From positions 186,001-250,000 of the forward strand of contig JACGXE010000001.1 of NCBI GenBank assembly GCA_014138095.1: a DNA stretch of 64,000 nt. The letters are read 5' to 3'. Positions 29,490 through 39,373 of this stretch are shown in pieces. Origin of the DNA: Ochrobactrum sp. RH2CCR150 (GTDB lineage Bacteria > Pseudomonadota > Alphaproteobacteria > Rhizobiales > Rhizobiaceae). The notes under the pieces were generated by a model. It was given only the letters and a program-made list of their open reading frames with translations. It was not told the DNA's origin and ran no database searches. The translations under genes and the position numbers were made by a program. The first letter of the stretch is position 1. The number at the start of each line of letters is the position of its first letter.

Positions 29490-30149
29490 ATGCGTGTTGC
29501 GATAATCGACTATGGTTCCGGCAATCTTCGCTCGGCCACCAAGGCCTTTGAGCGTGCCGCCCGCGAAAGCGGCATCAATGCCGAAATCGAACTAACGGCG
29601 GATGCCGAACGGGTGGCGTCTGCCGACCGCGTGGTGTTGCCCGGCGTTGGCGCTTATGCCGATTGCCGTGCCGGTCTCCATGCCGTGTCGGGCATGGTTG
29701 AAGCGCTCGATGAGGTTGTCATCAAGATGGGCCATCCGTTTCTCGGTATCTGCGTCGGCATGCAGTTGATGTCCGAACGCGGATTGGAAAAGACCGTGAC
29801 GGAAGGTCTCGGCTGGATTGCGGGCGATGTGCGCGAAATGACGCCCTCGGACACGACGCTGAAGATTCCGCAGATCGGCTGGAATCGGATTCACGTGAAA
29901 CAATCGCATCAGGCGCATCCGATTTTCGACGGAATCGAGACCGGTGAAAACGGTTTGCACGCCTATTTCGTCCATTCCTATATGTTCGACGCGACGAAGG
30001 CGGACGAGGTTCTGGCCGTGACGGATTACGGTGGCGATGTTACCGCTGCTGTCGGTCGCGACAATATGGTGGGAACCCAGTTCCACCCGGAAAAGAGCCA
30101 GCTGCTCGGCCTTTCGCTCATTGCCAATTTCCTGAAATGGAAGCCTTGA
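29490..30149 (+). CDS. hisH: Imidazole glycerol phosphate synthase, glutaminase subunit
   Basis: 219 aa from [12 protein letters not shown]. It hydrolyses glutamine and passes ammonia to HisF. The class I amidotransferase nucleophile is Cys88 in GICVGMQLM; the His-Glu pair is in FHPEKS near residue 200. The start is two bases after the DUF2628 stop. The codons near residue 135 (IHVKQS) contain a degenerate parS-like sequence identical to one in hemJ. Confidence 0.96.
   Translation: MRVAIIDYGSGNLRSATKAFERAARESGINAEIELTADAERVASADRVVLPGVGAYADCRAGLHAVSGMVEALDEVVIKMGHPFLGICVGMQLMSERGLEKTVTEGLGWIAGDVREMTPSDTTLKIPQIGWNRIHVKQSHQAHPIFDGIETGENGLHAYFVHSYMFDATKADEVLAVTDYGGDVTAAVGRDNMVGTQFHPEKSQLLGLSLIANFLKWKP
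29887..29902. promoter_or_regulatory. Degenerate parS-like site inside hisH
   Basis: GGATTCACGTGAAACA, two mismatches to parS, identical over 18 bases to the site at 11292 in hemJ. It lies ~17 kb to the right of the origin-like gap. Binding by ParB is unproven. Confidence 0.45.
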
Positions 30150-30153
30150 AGAC

Positions 30154-30885
30154 ATGATCCTTTTTCCCGCCATCGATTTGAAAGACGGTCAATGCGTGCG
30201 CCTGAAGCTCGGCGACATGGATCAGGCCACCGTCTACAACACCGATCCCGCTGCGCAGGCCAAAGCCTTTGAAGATCAGGGCTTTGAATGGCTGCATGTG
30301 GTTGATCTCAACGGCGCTTTTGCGGGCGAAAGCGTCAATGGCGCTGCGGTCGAAGCAATCCTGAAAGCCACCAAGAACCCGGTGCAGCTGGGTGGCGGCA
30401 TTCGCACCCTGCAGCACATTGAAAGCTGGCTTTCCAAGGGGCTGCGCCGTGTCATTCTCGGCACGGTCGCCGTGCGCGATCCGGCGCTGGTGATCGAAGC
30501 CTGCAAGGCTTTTCCGGGACAGGTCGCGGTTGGCATCGACGCCAGGGGCGGCAAGGTCGCCGTCGAAGGCTGGGCCGAAGCCTCCCAGCTTGGCGTGGTC
30601 GAACTGGCGAAGAAGTTCGAGGGCGCTGGTGTTGCCGCCATTATCTATACGGATATCGACCGCGACGGCGTTCTGGCAGGCATCAACTGGGAATCGACGC
30701 TGGCGCTTGCCGAGGCAGTTTCCATTCCGGTGATCGCATCGGGCGGCCTTGCTTCGATGGACGATATCAAGCGCCTCGCCGCTCCGGATGCACGCAAACT
30801 CGAAGGTGCGATTTCGGGCCGTGCGCTTTATGACGGTCGCATCGATCCGGCTGAAGCGCTGTCATTGTTGAGGGCCACAGCATGA
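30154..30885 (+). CDS. hisA: ProFAR isomerase HisA
   Basis: 243 aa. (Beta/alpha)8-barrel isomerase of phosphoribosylformimino-AICAR-phosphate. Catalytic Asp8 is in FPAIDLKDG and the second acidic residue lies mid-barrel near [17 protein letters not shown] and [11 protein letters not shown] form the phosphate-binding loops. Overlaps hisF by 4 bp. Confidence 0.96.
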   Translation: MILFPAIDLKDGQCVRLKLGDMDQATVYNTDPAAQAKAFEDQGFEWLHVVDLNGAFAGESVNGAAVEAILKATKNPVQLGGGIRTLQHIESWLSKGLRRVILGTVAVRDPALVIEACKAFPGQVAVGIDARGGKVAVEGWAEASQLGVVELAKKFEGAGVAAIIYTDIDRDGVLAGINWESTLALAEAVSIPVIASGGLASMDDIKRLAAPDARKLEGAISGRALYDGRIDPAEALSLLRATA

Positions 30886-31667
30886 CTTTGAAAGCACGCG
30901 TAATTCCCTGTCTCGATGTGAAGGACGGCCGCGTCGTCAAGGGCGTCAACTTTGTCGATCTGATCGATGCGGGCGATCCGGTGGAAGCCGCCCGCGCTTA
31001 TGATGCGGCGGGAGCGGACGAATTGTGCTTCCTCGACATCACGGCGTCCTCGGACAATCGCGAGACAATTTTCGATGTGGTGGCCCGGACAGCAGAACAG
31101 TGCTTCATGCCGCTTACCGTTGGTGGCGGTGTGCGTCAGGTTGCCGATATCCGCAAACTGCTTCTGGCCGGTGCCGACAAGGTGTCGATCAACACGGCAG
31201 CGGTGAAGAACCCGGAATTCGTTGCCGAGGCGGCGGACAAGTTTGGCAATCAGTGCATCGTCGTCGCCATCGACGCCAAGAAGGTTTCGGGCGAAGGCGA
31301 AGCGGATCGCTGGGAAATCTTCACCCATGGCGGTCGCCAGACGACGGGCATCGATGCGGTGGAATTCGCCCGCAAGGTTGTCGATCTGGGCGCAGGCGAA
31401 ATCCTGCTCACTTCGATGGACCGTGACGGCACCAAGGCCGGTTACGACGTGGCGCTGACCCGCGCTGTGGCTGACAGCGTGCGTGTGCCGGTGATCGCTT
31501 CGGGCGGCGTCGGCAATCTGGATCACATGGTGGCGGGTATCCGCGACGGCCATGCGACGGCTGTGCTAGCTGCTTCGATCTTCCACTTCGGCACCTATTC
31601 GATCGGGGAGGCGAAGCGCTATATGGCCGAAGCCGGAATTCCGATGCGGCTCGATCCGGTTCGCTGA
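30882..31667 (+). CDS. hisF: Imidazole glycerol phosphate synthase, cyclase subunit
   Basis: 261 aa. Forms IGP and AICAR from PRFAR with ammonia from HisH. The barrel begins [18 protein letters not shown] with catalytic Asp11, and the second Asp is in VAIDAKK near residue 130. Phosphate-binding GGGVRQ and [12 protein letters not shown] are present. Full length. Confidence 0.96.
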   Translation: MTLKARVIPCLDVKDGRVVKGVNFVDLIDAGDPVEAARAYDAAGADELCFLDITASSDNRETIFDVVARTAEQCFMPLTVGGGVRQVADIRKLLLAGADKVSINTAAVKNPEFVAEAADKFGNQCIVVAIDAKKVSGEGEADRWEIFTHGGRQTTGIDAVEFARKVVDLGAGEILLTSMDRDGTKAGYDVALTRAVADSVRVPVIASGGVGNLDHMVAGIRDGHATAVLAASIFHFGTYSIGEAKRYMAEAGIPMRLDPVR

Positions 31668-31696
31668 ACAGAATATAAATGACGGGAGGAACCCCG

Positions 31697-32020
31697 ATGA
31701 GCCAGTTTACGCTCGCAGATCTTGAACGCATCGTGGCCGAACGCGCCAGCGTGACCGATGGATCGTCCTATACGGCAAGCCTTGTCGCCAGAGGCCCGAA
31801 CAAGGCCTCGCAGAAGCTGGGCGAAGAAGCCGTGGAAACGGTGATTGCGGCTGTTTCCGGTGACCGCGCAGGCGTGGTGTCCGAAAGCGCCGATCTGCTT
31901 TATCACCTGATGGTGGTCTGGAAAATTGCCGGTGTGCCGCTCGAAGAGGTTCTCCAGGAACTCGACCGCCGCACGGGCCAGACCGGCCTTGAAGAAAAGG
32001 CTGCTCGCCCGAAGGCGTGA
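31697..32020 (+). CDS. hisE: Phosphoribosyl-ATP pyrophosphatase
   Basis: 107 aa from the ATG at 31697, with GGGAGGA a few bases upstream; a frame from 31679 would place that ribosome-binding site inside the gene. All-alpha MazG-type fold; [18 protein letters not shown] and [11 protein letters not shown] carry the acidic Mg2+-binding residues. It removes pyrophosphate from PR-ATP. HisI, usually a separate gene in alphaproteobacteria, is not in this window. Confidence 0.95.
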   Translation: MSQFTLADLERIVAERASVTDGSSYTASLVARGPNKASQKLGEEAVETVIAAVSGDRAGVVSESADLLYHLMVVWKIAGVPLEEVLQELDRRTGQTGLEEKAARPKA

Positions 32021-32067
32021 TCCTATAAAGGATTGCGCTGAATAGAAGGCCAGAGAGACGACAGTTC

Positions 32068-33036
32068 ATGTGGGAAAAAGTGGATCAGCTCACCCCTTCC
32101 AGATATTCGCCCTACCGCTTTTTCTCGGCAGAGGAATGGGCTGGTTTTCGCGCGGATACCCCCCTCACCCTGACCTATGAAGAGGTCAAGCGGTTGCGTT
32201 CGCTCGGCGATCCCATCGATCTTGATGAGGTCCGCCGCATCTATCTGTCGCTGTCGCGACTGCTTTATGCGCATGTCGAGGCCAGCCAGCTTCTGTTCCG
32301 CCAGCGCCAGCAATTCCTCAATATGGAGGAATCCTTTAAGACGCCCTTCATCATCGGCGTTGCCGGTTCGGTGGCGGTCGGAAAGTCTACGACAGCGCGT
32401 ATCCTGAAAGAACTGCTCGCCCGCTGGCCGTCCAGCCCGAAGGTCGATCTGGTGACGACGGACGGTTTCCTTTATCCCAATGCGGCGCTGCGTGAGCAGA
32501 ACATGATGGAGCGCAAGGGCTTTCCGGAAAGCTACGATATCGGCGCTGTCCTGCGCTTTCTGTCGGCGATCAAGGCGGGCATGAGCCATGTGCGTGCGCC
32601 GCTTTATTCGCATCTGAGCTATGATGTGCTGCCGAACGATTTCCAGGTGGTCGACAAGCCGGACATTCTGATTTTCGAGGGCATCAATGTCCTTCAGGTG
32701 CGCGATCTGCCGGAAGACGGCAAGATGGTGCCCTTCGTCTCGGATTTCTTCGACTTCTCGATCTATATCGATGCCGATCCGGTGCTGATCCACAAATGGT
32801 ATATCGACCGTTTCATGCGCCTGCGCGAAACGGCCTTCCGCGATCCGCAATCCTTCTTCCATCGCTATTCGCAGCTTTCGGAAGATGCGGCGCGCTCCAT
32901 TGGCGAAGGCCTGTGGCAGAATATCAATCTGCGCAATCTCAATGAAAATATCCTGCCGACCCGACCGCGCGCGGACCTGATCCTGCGCAAGGGCAGCGAT
33001 CATCTGATCGAAGAGGTCGCACTCAGGAAGATATGA
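32068..33036 (+). CDS. coaA: Type I pantothenate kinase
   Basis: 322 aa. First step of coenzyme A synthesis. The P-loop GSVAVGKST is at residues 100-108. [21 protein letters not shown] and DFSIYIDAD follow in the expected order. Located 47 bp after hisE, so probably part of the same transcript. coaE, the last CoA enzyme, is elsewhere in the window at 15170. Confidence 0.96.
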   Translation: MWEKVDQLTPSRYSPYRFFSAEEWAGFRADTPLTLTYEEVKRLRSLGDPIDLDEVRRIYLSLSRLLYAHVEASQLLFRQRQQFLNMEESFKTPFIIGVAGSVAVGKSTTARILKELLARWPSSPKVDLVTTDGFLYPNAALREQNMMERKGFPESYDIGAVLRFLSAIKAGMSHVRAPLYSHLSYDVLPNDFQVVDKPDILIFEGINVLQVRDLPEDGKMVPFVSDFFDFSIYIDADPVLIHKWYIDRFMRLRETAFRDPQSFFHRYSQLSEDAARSIGEGLWQNINLRNLNENILPTRPRADLILRKGSDHLIEEVALRKI

Positions 33037-33064
33037 AAAGAGGCCGGGGAAACCCGGCCTCTTT
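33037..33064. terminator. Terminator after coaA
   Basis: A 12-bp perfect stem (AAAGAGGCCGGG and complement) with loop GAAA at 33049-33052. It ends the his-coaA transcript and could also act on the leftward poxB transcript. Confidence 0.88.
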
Positions 33065-33065
33065 G

Positions 33066-33114
33066 CTAGAGCATTTCCAGCAAAAGTGCGAAGCGGTTTT
33101 GCGTCGGATAATGC
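33066..33114 (+). repeat. Nested-palindrome intergenic repeat, copy 2
   Basis: Begins CTAGAGCATTTCC, inner arms GCAAAA (33080-33085)/TTTTGC (33097-33102), core GTGCGAAGCGG, outer arm ends in ATGC at 33111-33114. It lies between the convergent coaA and poxB. Confidence 0.85.
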
Positions 33115-33129
33115 GTGAAAACAAAGAGA

Positions 33130-34854
33130 TCAGCGCCCCAGATTGGTGCGGGCGAGTTCGACGATTTCATCGCCGCGCCCGTTGATGATGGCTTTCAGCA
33201 TATAGAGGCTGAAGCCCTTCGCCTGCTCTGCTTTGATCTTCGGCGGCATGACGAGCTCTTGCTTGGCTGTGACCACATCGACCAGAACCGATCCCTTGTG
33301 ATCGAAAGCCTGTTGCAGCGCGCCCGGCAGATCTGTGGATTCCTCCACCCGGATTCCTTTGATGCCAATGGCTTCCGCCATGGCGGCAAAGTTCGGATTA
33401 TCCAGATCGGTGCCGGTGCTCAGATAGCCGCCCGCCTTCATTTCCATGGCGACGAAGCCGAGCGAGCCATTATTGTAGATGATGATCTTCACCGGCAGGT
33501 TCAGCTGTGTGAGGGATAGAAAATCGCCCATCATCATGGTGAAGCCACCATCCCCGGACAGGGAGATGACCTGTCTGTCCGGCGCTGCGGCCTGCGCGCC
33601 AAGCGATTGCAGCATGGCATTGGCCATGGAGCCGTGATTGAACGAGCCGAGCAGACGGCGCTTTCCGTTCATCTTGAGATAGCGCGCTGCCCAGACGGTT
33701 GGTGTTCCGACATCGGCTGTGAAAATGGCATCGTCCTTCGCAGCCTGATCGATCAGACGTGTGAGATATTGCGGATGAATGGGCTGTCCCGCCTTTGAGG
33801 GCTGGGCGAGATCGTCCAGATCCTTGCGCGCTTTCACATAATGCGCTTTGGCGGAATTCAGGAACGTGGCGCTGCGGTTCGATTTCAGTTTGGGCAACAG
33901 GGCGTTGGCGGCTTCTTTCACATCGCTGACGACGCCAAGCGTGATCGGCGCGCGACGACCAAGCTGGGATGGATCGCGATCAATCTGAATCACTTTCGCT
34001 TTCTCGGGATAGAAATTCCGATACGGAAAACTGGTGCCCAGCATCAAGAGCGTGTCGCAGTTCAGCATCGCGTGGTAGCCGGATGAAAATCCGATCAGGC
34101 CGGTCATGCCGACATCGTTGGGATTGTCCCACTCGATATGCTCCTTGCCGCGCAGCGCATGCACCACAGGCGCGGCGAGACGGTCGGCAAGCGCCACCAC
34201 GGCATCATGCGCACCGGCGCAGCCGCTCCCAGCGAGGATTGTGATCTTTTCGGAGCTATTCAGAAGATTGGCAAGCTGCCCGATATCATCATCAGACGGG
34301 ATGATCCGCGGCTGCGCGACCTGGACCCAGGCTTTCGCTGCCGGTTCGTCGATCTGTTTCAGCGCAACATCACCCGGCAGAACGATGACAGCCACGCCCT
34401 GCTGTCCTACTGCCGCGCGCATGGCGCGGTGCAGCACTTCCGGCATCTGGGCGGGATTGGAGACAAGCTCGACGAAATGGCTGCATTCGCGGAACAGTTC
34501 CTGCGGATGCGTTTCCTGAAAATAGTCGAGGCCGATTTCCGACGAAGGAATATGGGCGGCGATGGCCAGTACGGGCGTGCGATTGCGCTGGCAGTCGAAA
34601 AGCCCGTTGATGAGGTGAAGATTGCCGGGGCCGCAGCTGCCGGCACAGACGGCCAGCTGACCTGTAACGGCTGCTTCCGCGCCAGCGGCGAAAGCGGCGG
34701 TCTCTTCGTGACGGACATGCATCCAGTCAATCTTGCCAAGGCGGCGCAGGCTGTCGTTCAGCCCGTTCAGACTATCGCCGGTCACACCCCATATGCGCCG
34801 GACTCCGGCTTGAGCGAGGGTTTCGGCCAAAAGGTCTGCAACAGTCATGCTCAT
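33130..34854 (-). CDS. poxB: Thiamine-diphosphate pyruvate oxidase/dehydrogenase (quinone), PoxB-like
   Basis: 574 aa, close to E. coli PoxB (572). It oxidatively decarboxylates pyruvate to acetate and CO2, passing electrons to ubiquinone. The ThDP-activating Glu is in VRHEET (~48-53), the central FAD-binding domain covers ~190-340, and the ThDP/Mg2+ motif [15 protein letters not shown] lies in the C-terminal domain. Other members of the family (acetolactate synthase-like) have similar motifs, but the length and N-terminus favour PoxB. The ATG is at 34854, with an MTVAD alternative. Confidence 0.88.
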   Translation of the reverse strand: MSMTVADLLAETLAQAGVRRIWGVTGDSLNGLNDSLRRLGKIDWMHVRHEETAAFAAGAEAAVTGQLAVCAGSCGPGNLHLINGLFDCQRNRTPVLAIAAHIPSSEIGLDYFQETHPQELFRECSHFVELVSNPAQMPEVLHRAMRAAVGQQGVAVIVLPGDVALKQIDEPAAKAWVQVAQPRIIPSDDDIGQLANLLNSSEKITILAGSGCAGAHDAVVALADRLAAPVVHALRGKEHIEWDNPNDVGMTGLIGFSSGYHAMLNCDTLLMLGTSFPYRNFYPEKAKVIQIDRDPSQLGRRAPITLGVVSDVKEAANALLPKLKSNRSATFLNSAKAHYVKARKDLDDLAQPSKAGQPIHPQYLTRLIDQAAKDDAIFTADVGTPTVWAARYLKMNGKRRLLGSFNHGSMANAMLQSLGAQAAAPDRQVISLSGDGGFTMMMGDFLSLTQLNLPVKIIIYNNGSLGFVAMEMKAGGYLSTGTDLDNPNFAAMAEAIGIKGIRVEESTDLPGALQQAFDHKGSVLVDVVTAKQELVMPPKIKAEQAKGFSLYMLKAIINGRGDEIVELARTNLGR

Positions 34855-34918
34855 AATATCACCTCATTGAAACTCCCGTGTTCAAAGTAGAGCACCAATG
34901 AGGAGATGGTAGCGGTAA

Positions 34919-34948
34919 TTTCAGCGGCGCTGCGCAGCGCCGCTGAAA
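34919..34948. repeat. Perfect 30-bp palindrome between the hydrolase gene and poxB
   Basis: Two 15-bp arms (TTTCAGCGGCGCTGC and its complement) with no spacer. It lies between the hydrolase stop (34978) and the poxB start (34854). There is no T-tract, so it is not a classic intrinsic terminator, though it could stop the hydrolase transcript or bind a dimeric regulator of poxB. Confidence 0.75.
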
Positions 34949-34977
34949 GAATGTATCACCCGCGGTGAAAAGGGGCT

Positions 34978-35793
34978 TTACGCCGTGCAATCGGTAATGA
35001 AACGCGCCAAATAGGCATCGAAAACTGCTGGCGTTTCACGAAAAGGTGCGTGACCGGCATTGTCGATAACGTGGGTTTTGTCTTCCCAAAGATTGCCGAA
35101 GCGGACTTTCGACACGAAGTCGAGCTCGACGAAAGGTTCGTCACGACCGTTGACCACGGCGATGGGAAGTGTTGCTCCGGCAGCGATGTCGCGCTGGTTG
35201 CCACCGGTTCCAGCGGCAAACTTTTCGAACATGATGCGGCGTGCGCGACCGTCGGTGCGAGCGACGATATCGAGCAGCGAGGGTTCAAACGGTTCGCCGC
35301 AGGTGCTGCGCGCATAGGATTCGACATCGCGGGCCGAAAACACTTCCTGCCCGGCCAGCGCCATGTCGGGACCACTTTTGAAGCCCTGCCCCACTTCCTC
35401 GCGGGCGACCGGTGGCGTGCCGGTGATCATCAGCCCGCGCATGCCCGGGTAGCGTGAAATCATCTCAAGCCCGATATGGCCGCCGAGCGACCAGCCGAAC
35501 ACCACCGCATCGGAAATGCCAAGCTTTTCCAGCACTTCGGTCATGGCATCGGCATAACCTTCCATGGAATAGCTGCGGTCGGGATCGATGGCGTCACCAG
35601 ACTGGCCATGGCCGGGCAGATCAGGTGCGATTACGCGCCACTTCTTGCCGATTTCGCCCTCAAGTTGGTTCTGGAAAATCGCGCTCGCACTCGAATTGCC
35701 ATGGATCATCAGCAAGGGCGCACCCTCGCCCGCGCTTTCGCGCACTGCAATTTTGCCATGGCTGGTTTCGAGATCGTAGAGTTTCGTGGTCAT
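34978..35793 (-). CDS. Alpha/beta hydrolase
   Basis: 271 aa, a single alpha/beta-hydrolase domain. The nucleophile is Ser102 in GWSLGG, with Asp218 in NGRDEP and His248 in NAGHAP completing the triad, and HGNSS at 31-35 as oxyanion loop. No signal peptide, so it is cytoplasmic. The substrate cannot be told from sequence; esterase, lipase or haloperoxidase-type relatives share these motifs. poxB follows on the same strand after 123 bp. Confidence 0.88.
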   Translation of the reverse strand: MTTKLYDLETSHGKIAVRESAGEGAPLLMIHGNSSASAIFQNQLEGEIGKKWRVIAPDLPGHGQSGDAIDPDRSYSMEGYADAMTEVLEKLGISDAVVFGWSLGGHIGLEMISRYPGMRGLMITGTPPVAREEVGQGFKSGPDMALAGQEVFSARDVESYARSTCGEPFEPSLLDIVARTDGRARRIMFEKFAAGTGGNQRDIAAGATLPIAVVNGRDEPFVELDFVSKVRFGNLWEDKTHVIDNAGHAPFRETPAVFDAYLARFITDCTA

Positions 35794-35852
35794 GCGTTTC
35801 CCCTGCTCTTGCGGTCTTTTCGGGATTGGAATTCAGGTCCGGAGGTAGCGCT

Positions 35853-36290
35853 TCAGTCGAAGGAAACCTTGCCACGTCCTTTTTTGATATCTGCGCGGCC
35901 TGATTTCGCCTTCAGGCGTCGCTCGACAGAGCCTTTGGTGGGTCTGGTCTTCTTGCGCGGCGGCGGTGGCGGCTCGGCCGCTTTGGCGATCAGGGCGATC
36001 AGCCGTTCGCGGGCGTCTTCGCGGTTGCGCTCCTGCGTGCGGAAGCGATTGGCCTCGATGAGAATGTCACCGTCCTTGGTGCCTTTCTGACCGGCCAGCT
36101 TGAAGAGGCGTGTGAGGATATCTTCCGGCAAACCCGATTGCGCCGCATGAAAGCGCAGCTGCACCGCCGTCGAAACCTTGTTGACGTTCTGTCCGCCGGG
36201 ACCAGAGGCGCGAATGAAGCTTTCCTCCAGATCATCCTCACGGATCGTCAGGCGGTTGGTGATGCGGATGATGTTCCGGTTCTCTTCCAT
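35853..36290 (-). CDS. arfB: Alternative ribosome-rescue factor / peptidyl-tRNA hydrolase ArfB
   Basis: 145 aa from MEENRNIIRITNRL. It carries the catalytic GGQ at residues 32-34 in SGPGGQNVNKVST and a C-terminal basic tail (~105-140, PPPPPRKKTRPTKGSVERRL) that in this family inserts into the empty mRNA channel of stalled ribosomes. The frame is open to 36401, but an intergenic repeat (36344-36388) lies within that extension, so the ATG at 36290 is chosen. Confidence 0.92.
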   Translation of the reverse strand: MEENRNIIRITNRLTIREDDLEESFIRASGPGGQNVNKVSTAVQLRFHAAQSGLPEDILTRLFKLAGQKGTKDGDILIEANRFRTQERNREDARERLIALIAKAAEPPPPPRKKTRPTKGSVERRLKAKSGRADIKKGRGKVSFD

Positions 36291-36343
36291 GAGAGAACGC
36301 ATACACGCTTCGTTGCTGTTGGACAAAAGAAAACCCGGCGCAC

Positions 36344-36388
36344 GCATGCCCCCCAAAAGTGCGAAGCGGTTTTGGGACAAGGGCATGC
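36344..36388 (+). repeat. Nested-palindrome intergenic repeat, copy 3
   Basis: Outer arms GCATGCCC (36344-36351)/GGGCATGC (36381-36388), inner arms CCAAAA/TTTTGG, core GTGCGAAGCGG. It lies between pckA and arfB. Confidence 0.85.
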
Positions 36389-36431
36389 GGAGAAAAGTCA
36401 TGCCCGCCAGAGTGCGGAGCTGAATTGAGAC

Positions 36432-36458
36432 AAAAGAAAACCCGGCACGCGGGCCGGG
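36432..36458 (-). terminator. Terminator of pckA
   Basis: On the minus strand: a CCCGGC/GCCGGG stem (36453-36458 with 36441-36446) followed by a T-rich tract (complement of AAAAGAAAA at 36432-36440), just past the pckA stop. Confidence 0.85.
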
Positions 36459-36488
36459 CTCTCTCCCTCCTCAGTATTTCTGAGCACC

Positions 36489-38099
36489 TTATTCGGCAGC
36501 GATGCGGATTGCCGGTGCTGCGTCCTTGACCTCGTGATCGACGTGGCTTTCGAACTTCTCGAAGTTGGTGACGAACATGTCGACCAGCTTCTTGGCCTGT
36601 GCGTCATAGGCAGCCTTGTCGGCCCAGGTCGAACGCGGATCGAGAATGGACGTATCCACGCCCGGCACTTCAACCGGAACGGCGAAGCCGAAATTCGGAT
36701 CGATGCGGAATTCCGCATTGTTCAGCGAACCATCGAGAGCCGCAGCCAGAAGCGCGCGGGTTGCCTTGATCGGCATGCGCTTGCCGGTGCCGTAGGCGCC
36801 GCCGGTCCAGCCGGTGTTGACCAGCCAGCAATCAACCTTGTGTTCGGCGATCAGCTTGCGCAGCAGATTGCCGTATTCCGACGGATGACGCGGCATGAAC
36901 GGCGCGCCGAAGCAGGTCGAGAAGGTTGCTTCAGGTTCGGTGACGCCCTTTTCAGTGCCTGCCACCTTTGCCGTATAACCGGACAGGAAGTGGTACATGG
37001 CCTGTGCCGGGGTCAGCTTGGCGATGGGCGGCATCACGCCGAAAGCATCGGCGGTGAGCATGATGATGTTCTTCGGCTGGCCGCCCTTGCCCGTCTTCGA
37101 TGCATTCGGGATGAAATCAAGCGGATAGGCGCAACGGGTGTTTTCGGTCAGCGAACCGTCGTCGAAATCCGGCTGACGGTTGGCGTCGAGCACAACGTTT
37201 TCCAGCACGGTGCCGAAACGCTGCGTCGTGGCGTAGATTTCCGGCTCCGCTTCGGCAGAAAGACGGATGGTCTTGGCATAGCAGCCGCCTTCGAAGTTAA
37301 AGATGCCATGCTCGCCCCAGCCATGTTCATCGTCGCCGATCAGCGTGCGCGTCGGGTCGGCGGAAAGCGTGGTCTTGCCCGTGCCGGACAGGCCGAAGAA
37401 GACGGCGGTGTCGCCGTTCGGGCCTTCATTGGCCGAGCAATGCATCGGCATCACGCCCTTGGCAGGCAGGATGTAGTTGAGAGCGGTGAAGACCGACTTC
37501 TTCATTTCACCAGCATAGGAAGTGCCGCCGATCAGCACGATCTTGCGGGTCAGATCGACCGCGATCACTGTTTCGGTGCGCACGCCATAACGTTCCGGAT
37601 CCGCCTTGAACGACGGCAGATCGATGATCGTCATTTCCGGCACATAGGAAGCAAGCTCTTCCTGGGCAGGGCGGATCAACAGGTTACGGATGAACAGCGA
37701 GTGCCAGGCATATTCGGTCACGATGCGCGCGTTGATCTTGTTGTCGGCATCTGCGCCGCCGACGAGATCCTGAACGAAAAGCTCCTTGCCCTTCGCTTGC
37801 TCGATGAAATCGGCATAGAGAAGTTCGAAAGCTTCCGGCGTCATCGGCTTGTTGTTGTCCCACCAGACCTGATCTTCGGTATTGGCGTCGCGGACAACGA
37901 ACTTGTCCTTCGGCGAGCGGCCGGTGTGCTGGCCGGTGCGGGCGACGAGCGCGCCCTGTGCGGTCAGTTCAGCTTCGCCACGGCGGATGGTTTCCTCATA
38001 GAGCCGAGCAGGCCCGAGGTTATAAAAGACTGCGGAGAGTTCCTTCAGTCCCGAAGTGGCAATGGAAGCGGCCGTATTGTGAATGCCGGTCTCTCTCAT
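36489..38099 (-). CDS. pckA: Phosphoenolpyruvate carboxykinase (ATP)
   Basis: 536 aa. Converts oxaloacetate and ATP to PEP in gluconeogenesis. The P-loop GLSGTGKTT lies at residues 236-244, with [11 protein letters not shown] before it and the metal-binding region [10 protein letters not shown]. It is divergent from bvrR. The pckA/bvrR/bvrS neighbourhood is conserved in alphaproteobacteria and pckA is reported as a BvrR target in Brucella; the 430-bp gap would carry the control sites. Confidence 0.97.
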   Translation of the reverse strand: MRETGIHNTAASIATSGLKELSAVFYNLGPARLYEETIRRGEAELTAQGALVARTGQHTGRSPKDKFVVRDANTEDQVWWDNNKPMTPEAFELLYADFIEQAKGKELFVQDLVGGADADNKINARIVTEYAWHSLFIRNLLIRPAQEELASYVPEMTIIDLPSFKADPERYGVRTETVIAVDLTRKIVLIGGTSYAGEMKKSVFTALNYILPAKGVMPMHCSANEGPNGDTAVFFGLSGTGKTTLSADPTRTLIGDDEHGWGEHGIFNFEGGCYAKTIRLSAEAEPEIYATTQRFGTVLENVVLDANRQPDFDDGSLTENTRCAYPLDFIPNASKTGKGGQPKNIIMLTADAFGVMPPIAKLTPAQAMYHFLSGYTAKVAGTEKGVTEPEATFSTCFGAPFMPRHPSEYGNLLRKLIAEHKVDCWLVNTGWTGGAYGTGKRMPIKATRALLAAALDGSLNNAEFRIDPNFGFAVPVEVPGVDTSILDPRSTWADKAAYDAQAKKLVDMFVTNFEKFESHVDHEVKDAAPAIRIAAE

Positions 38100-38529
38100 G
38101 GTGTCTCCGCCATTTGGTTTGACAAATAAATCTGGCCTCCGTTTTTCCGTTCTCGGAGGAGTGGGGAGTCAGAAACAGATTAATTGCGGCAATTCAAATA
38201 TTTAATCGGTTTAAAAATTTTGAATTTTTTTTAAATCGTTTAATTATTGCGTTTTCGCGTGTATTATTTGTGGAATACAATCTGAACGAGTATTAACCAA
38301 AGAATGATTCGCCAAAGCGTGTTTCACGGCTTCTTACAGAGCCGCCACATTTTGTACCTAATTTGTACTGCACAAGCTGCATCACTATAATAGTATCGAT
38401 GTGCAAATCAGGCGCTCGATTATCGAACCGCCCTCCAGCCGGTTGCGCCGGGTGGAATGCCAGATGGTCAACGCCCATGGAATGCTCCGATGGGGATGGC
38501 ATGGCAAAACATGAAGGAGAAGGGTCCGC
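38100..38529. other. pckA/bvrR divergent regulatory gap
   Basis: 430 bases with no gene. The pckA-proximal part (38190-38290) is AT-rich, with two similar stretches AATCGGTTTAAA and AAATCGTTTAAT. The bvrR-proximal part contains a promoter-like sequence with a direct repeat (see 38351-38391). A half parS, TGTTTCACG, near 38322 is not palindromic. Confidence 0.6.
38351..38391 (+). promoter_or_regulatory. Putative bvrR promoter with an 11-bp-period repeat
   Basis: TTTGTAC occurs at 38351-38357 and again at 38362-38368, one helical turn apart. The second copy contains TTGTAC at a -35 position, 17 bases before a perfect TATAAT (38386-38391). The start codon at 38530 would give a leader of about 130 bases. 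OmpR-family regulators such as BvrR bind direct repeats at this spacing, so autoregulation is possible. Confidence 0.5.
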
Positions 38530-39249
38530 ATGAAGGAAGCCTCGGCAACGCAGACAATTGCGCTGGTCGACGATGACCGTAACATTCTGACCTCCGTTTC
38601 CATTGCGCTGGAGTCGGAAGGCTATCGGGTTGAAACCTACACCGACGGCGCTTCCGCTCTTGATGGTCTGATGGCGCGTCCGCCAAATCTTGCGATCTTC
38701 GATATCAAGATGCCGCGTATGGATGGCATGGAGCTTCTGCGCCGCCTGCGCCAGAAGTCTGATCTCCCGGTCATCTTCCTGACTTCGAAGGACGACGAGA
38801 TCGACGAACTCTTCGGTCTCAAGATGGGCGCGGATGATTTCATCACCAAGCCGTTCTCGCAGCGATTGCTGGTGGAACGTGTGAAGGCTGTTCTGCGCCG
38901 CGTCGCCGCCCGCGACGGCACGGCCAAGCCGGCAGGCCAACCGTCCAAGTCGCTGGAACGCGGTCAGCTGGTCATGGATCAGGAGCGTCATACCTGCACC
39001 TGGAAGGGCGAGCCTGTCACGCTGACGGTCACTGAGTTCCTCATCCTGCATTCGTTGGCGCAGCGCCCCGGCGTCGTGAAAAGCCGTGACGCCTTGATGG
39101 ATGCGGCCTATGATGAACAGGTCTATGTGGATGATCGCACCATCGACAGCCACATCAAGCGCCTTCGCAAGAAGTTCAAGGTGGTTGACGACGACTTCGA
39201 GATGATCGAAACGCTCTATGGCGTTGGCTATCGCTTCCGCGAAGCCTGA
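38530..39249 (+). CDS. bvrR: Response regulator BvrR (ChvI family)
   Basis: 239 aa, OmpR/PhoB class. The receiver has acidic Asp14-16, phospho-acceptor Asp58 in FDIKMP, Thr85 and Lys107 in TKPFS. The winged-helix DNA-binding domain (~145-238) ends in [10 protein letters not shown]. ChvI/BvrR regulators control outer-membrane composition, virulence and acid response in Brucella and Agrobacterium. AGGAGAAGGGTCCGC upstream is a good ribosome-binding site. bvrS follows. Confidence 0.96.
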   Translation: MKEASATQTIALVDDDRNILTSVSIALESEGYRVETYTDGASALDGLMARPPNLAIFDIKMPRMDGMELLRRLRQKSDLPVIFLTSKDDEIDELFGLKMGADDFITKPFSQRLLVERVKAVLRRVAARDGTAKPAGQPSKSLERGQLVMDQERHTCTWKGEPVTLTVTEFLILHSLAQRPGVVKSRDALMDAAYDEQVYVDDRTIDSHIKRLRKKFKVVDDDFEMIETLYGVGYRFREA

Positions 39250-39306
39250 TTGGTAAAGTTAACAATGCCGGGTGCGATATCCCGGCATTGATCTGGAATA
39301 TTTGAC

Positions 39307-39354
39307 GCACATCTTATCCGAAAACCGGTTCACACTTTTCGGGATGTGCTCTAG
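39307..39354 (-). repeat. Nested-palindrome intergenic repeat, copy 4
   Basis: Outer arms GCACATC (39307-39313)/GATGTGC (39343-39349), inner arms CCGAAAA (39318-39324)/TTTTCGG (39336-39342), reading in the minus orientation. It lies between bvrR and bvrS, so it is transcribed within the operon. Confidence 0.85.
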
Positions 39355-39373
39355 CACGAGTAACCAAAGCGAG

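Noticed and set aside
36534..38129. 531-codon open frame antisense to pckA
   Set aside because: Shadow of pckA; no family features and no independent ribosome-binding site.
38319..38334. parS-like TGTTTCACG near bvrR
   Set aside because: Only one half-site matches; the second half is unrelated, so it is not counted as a parS.
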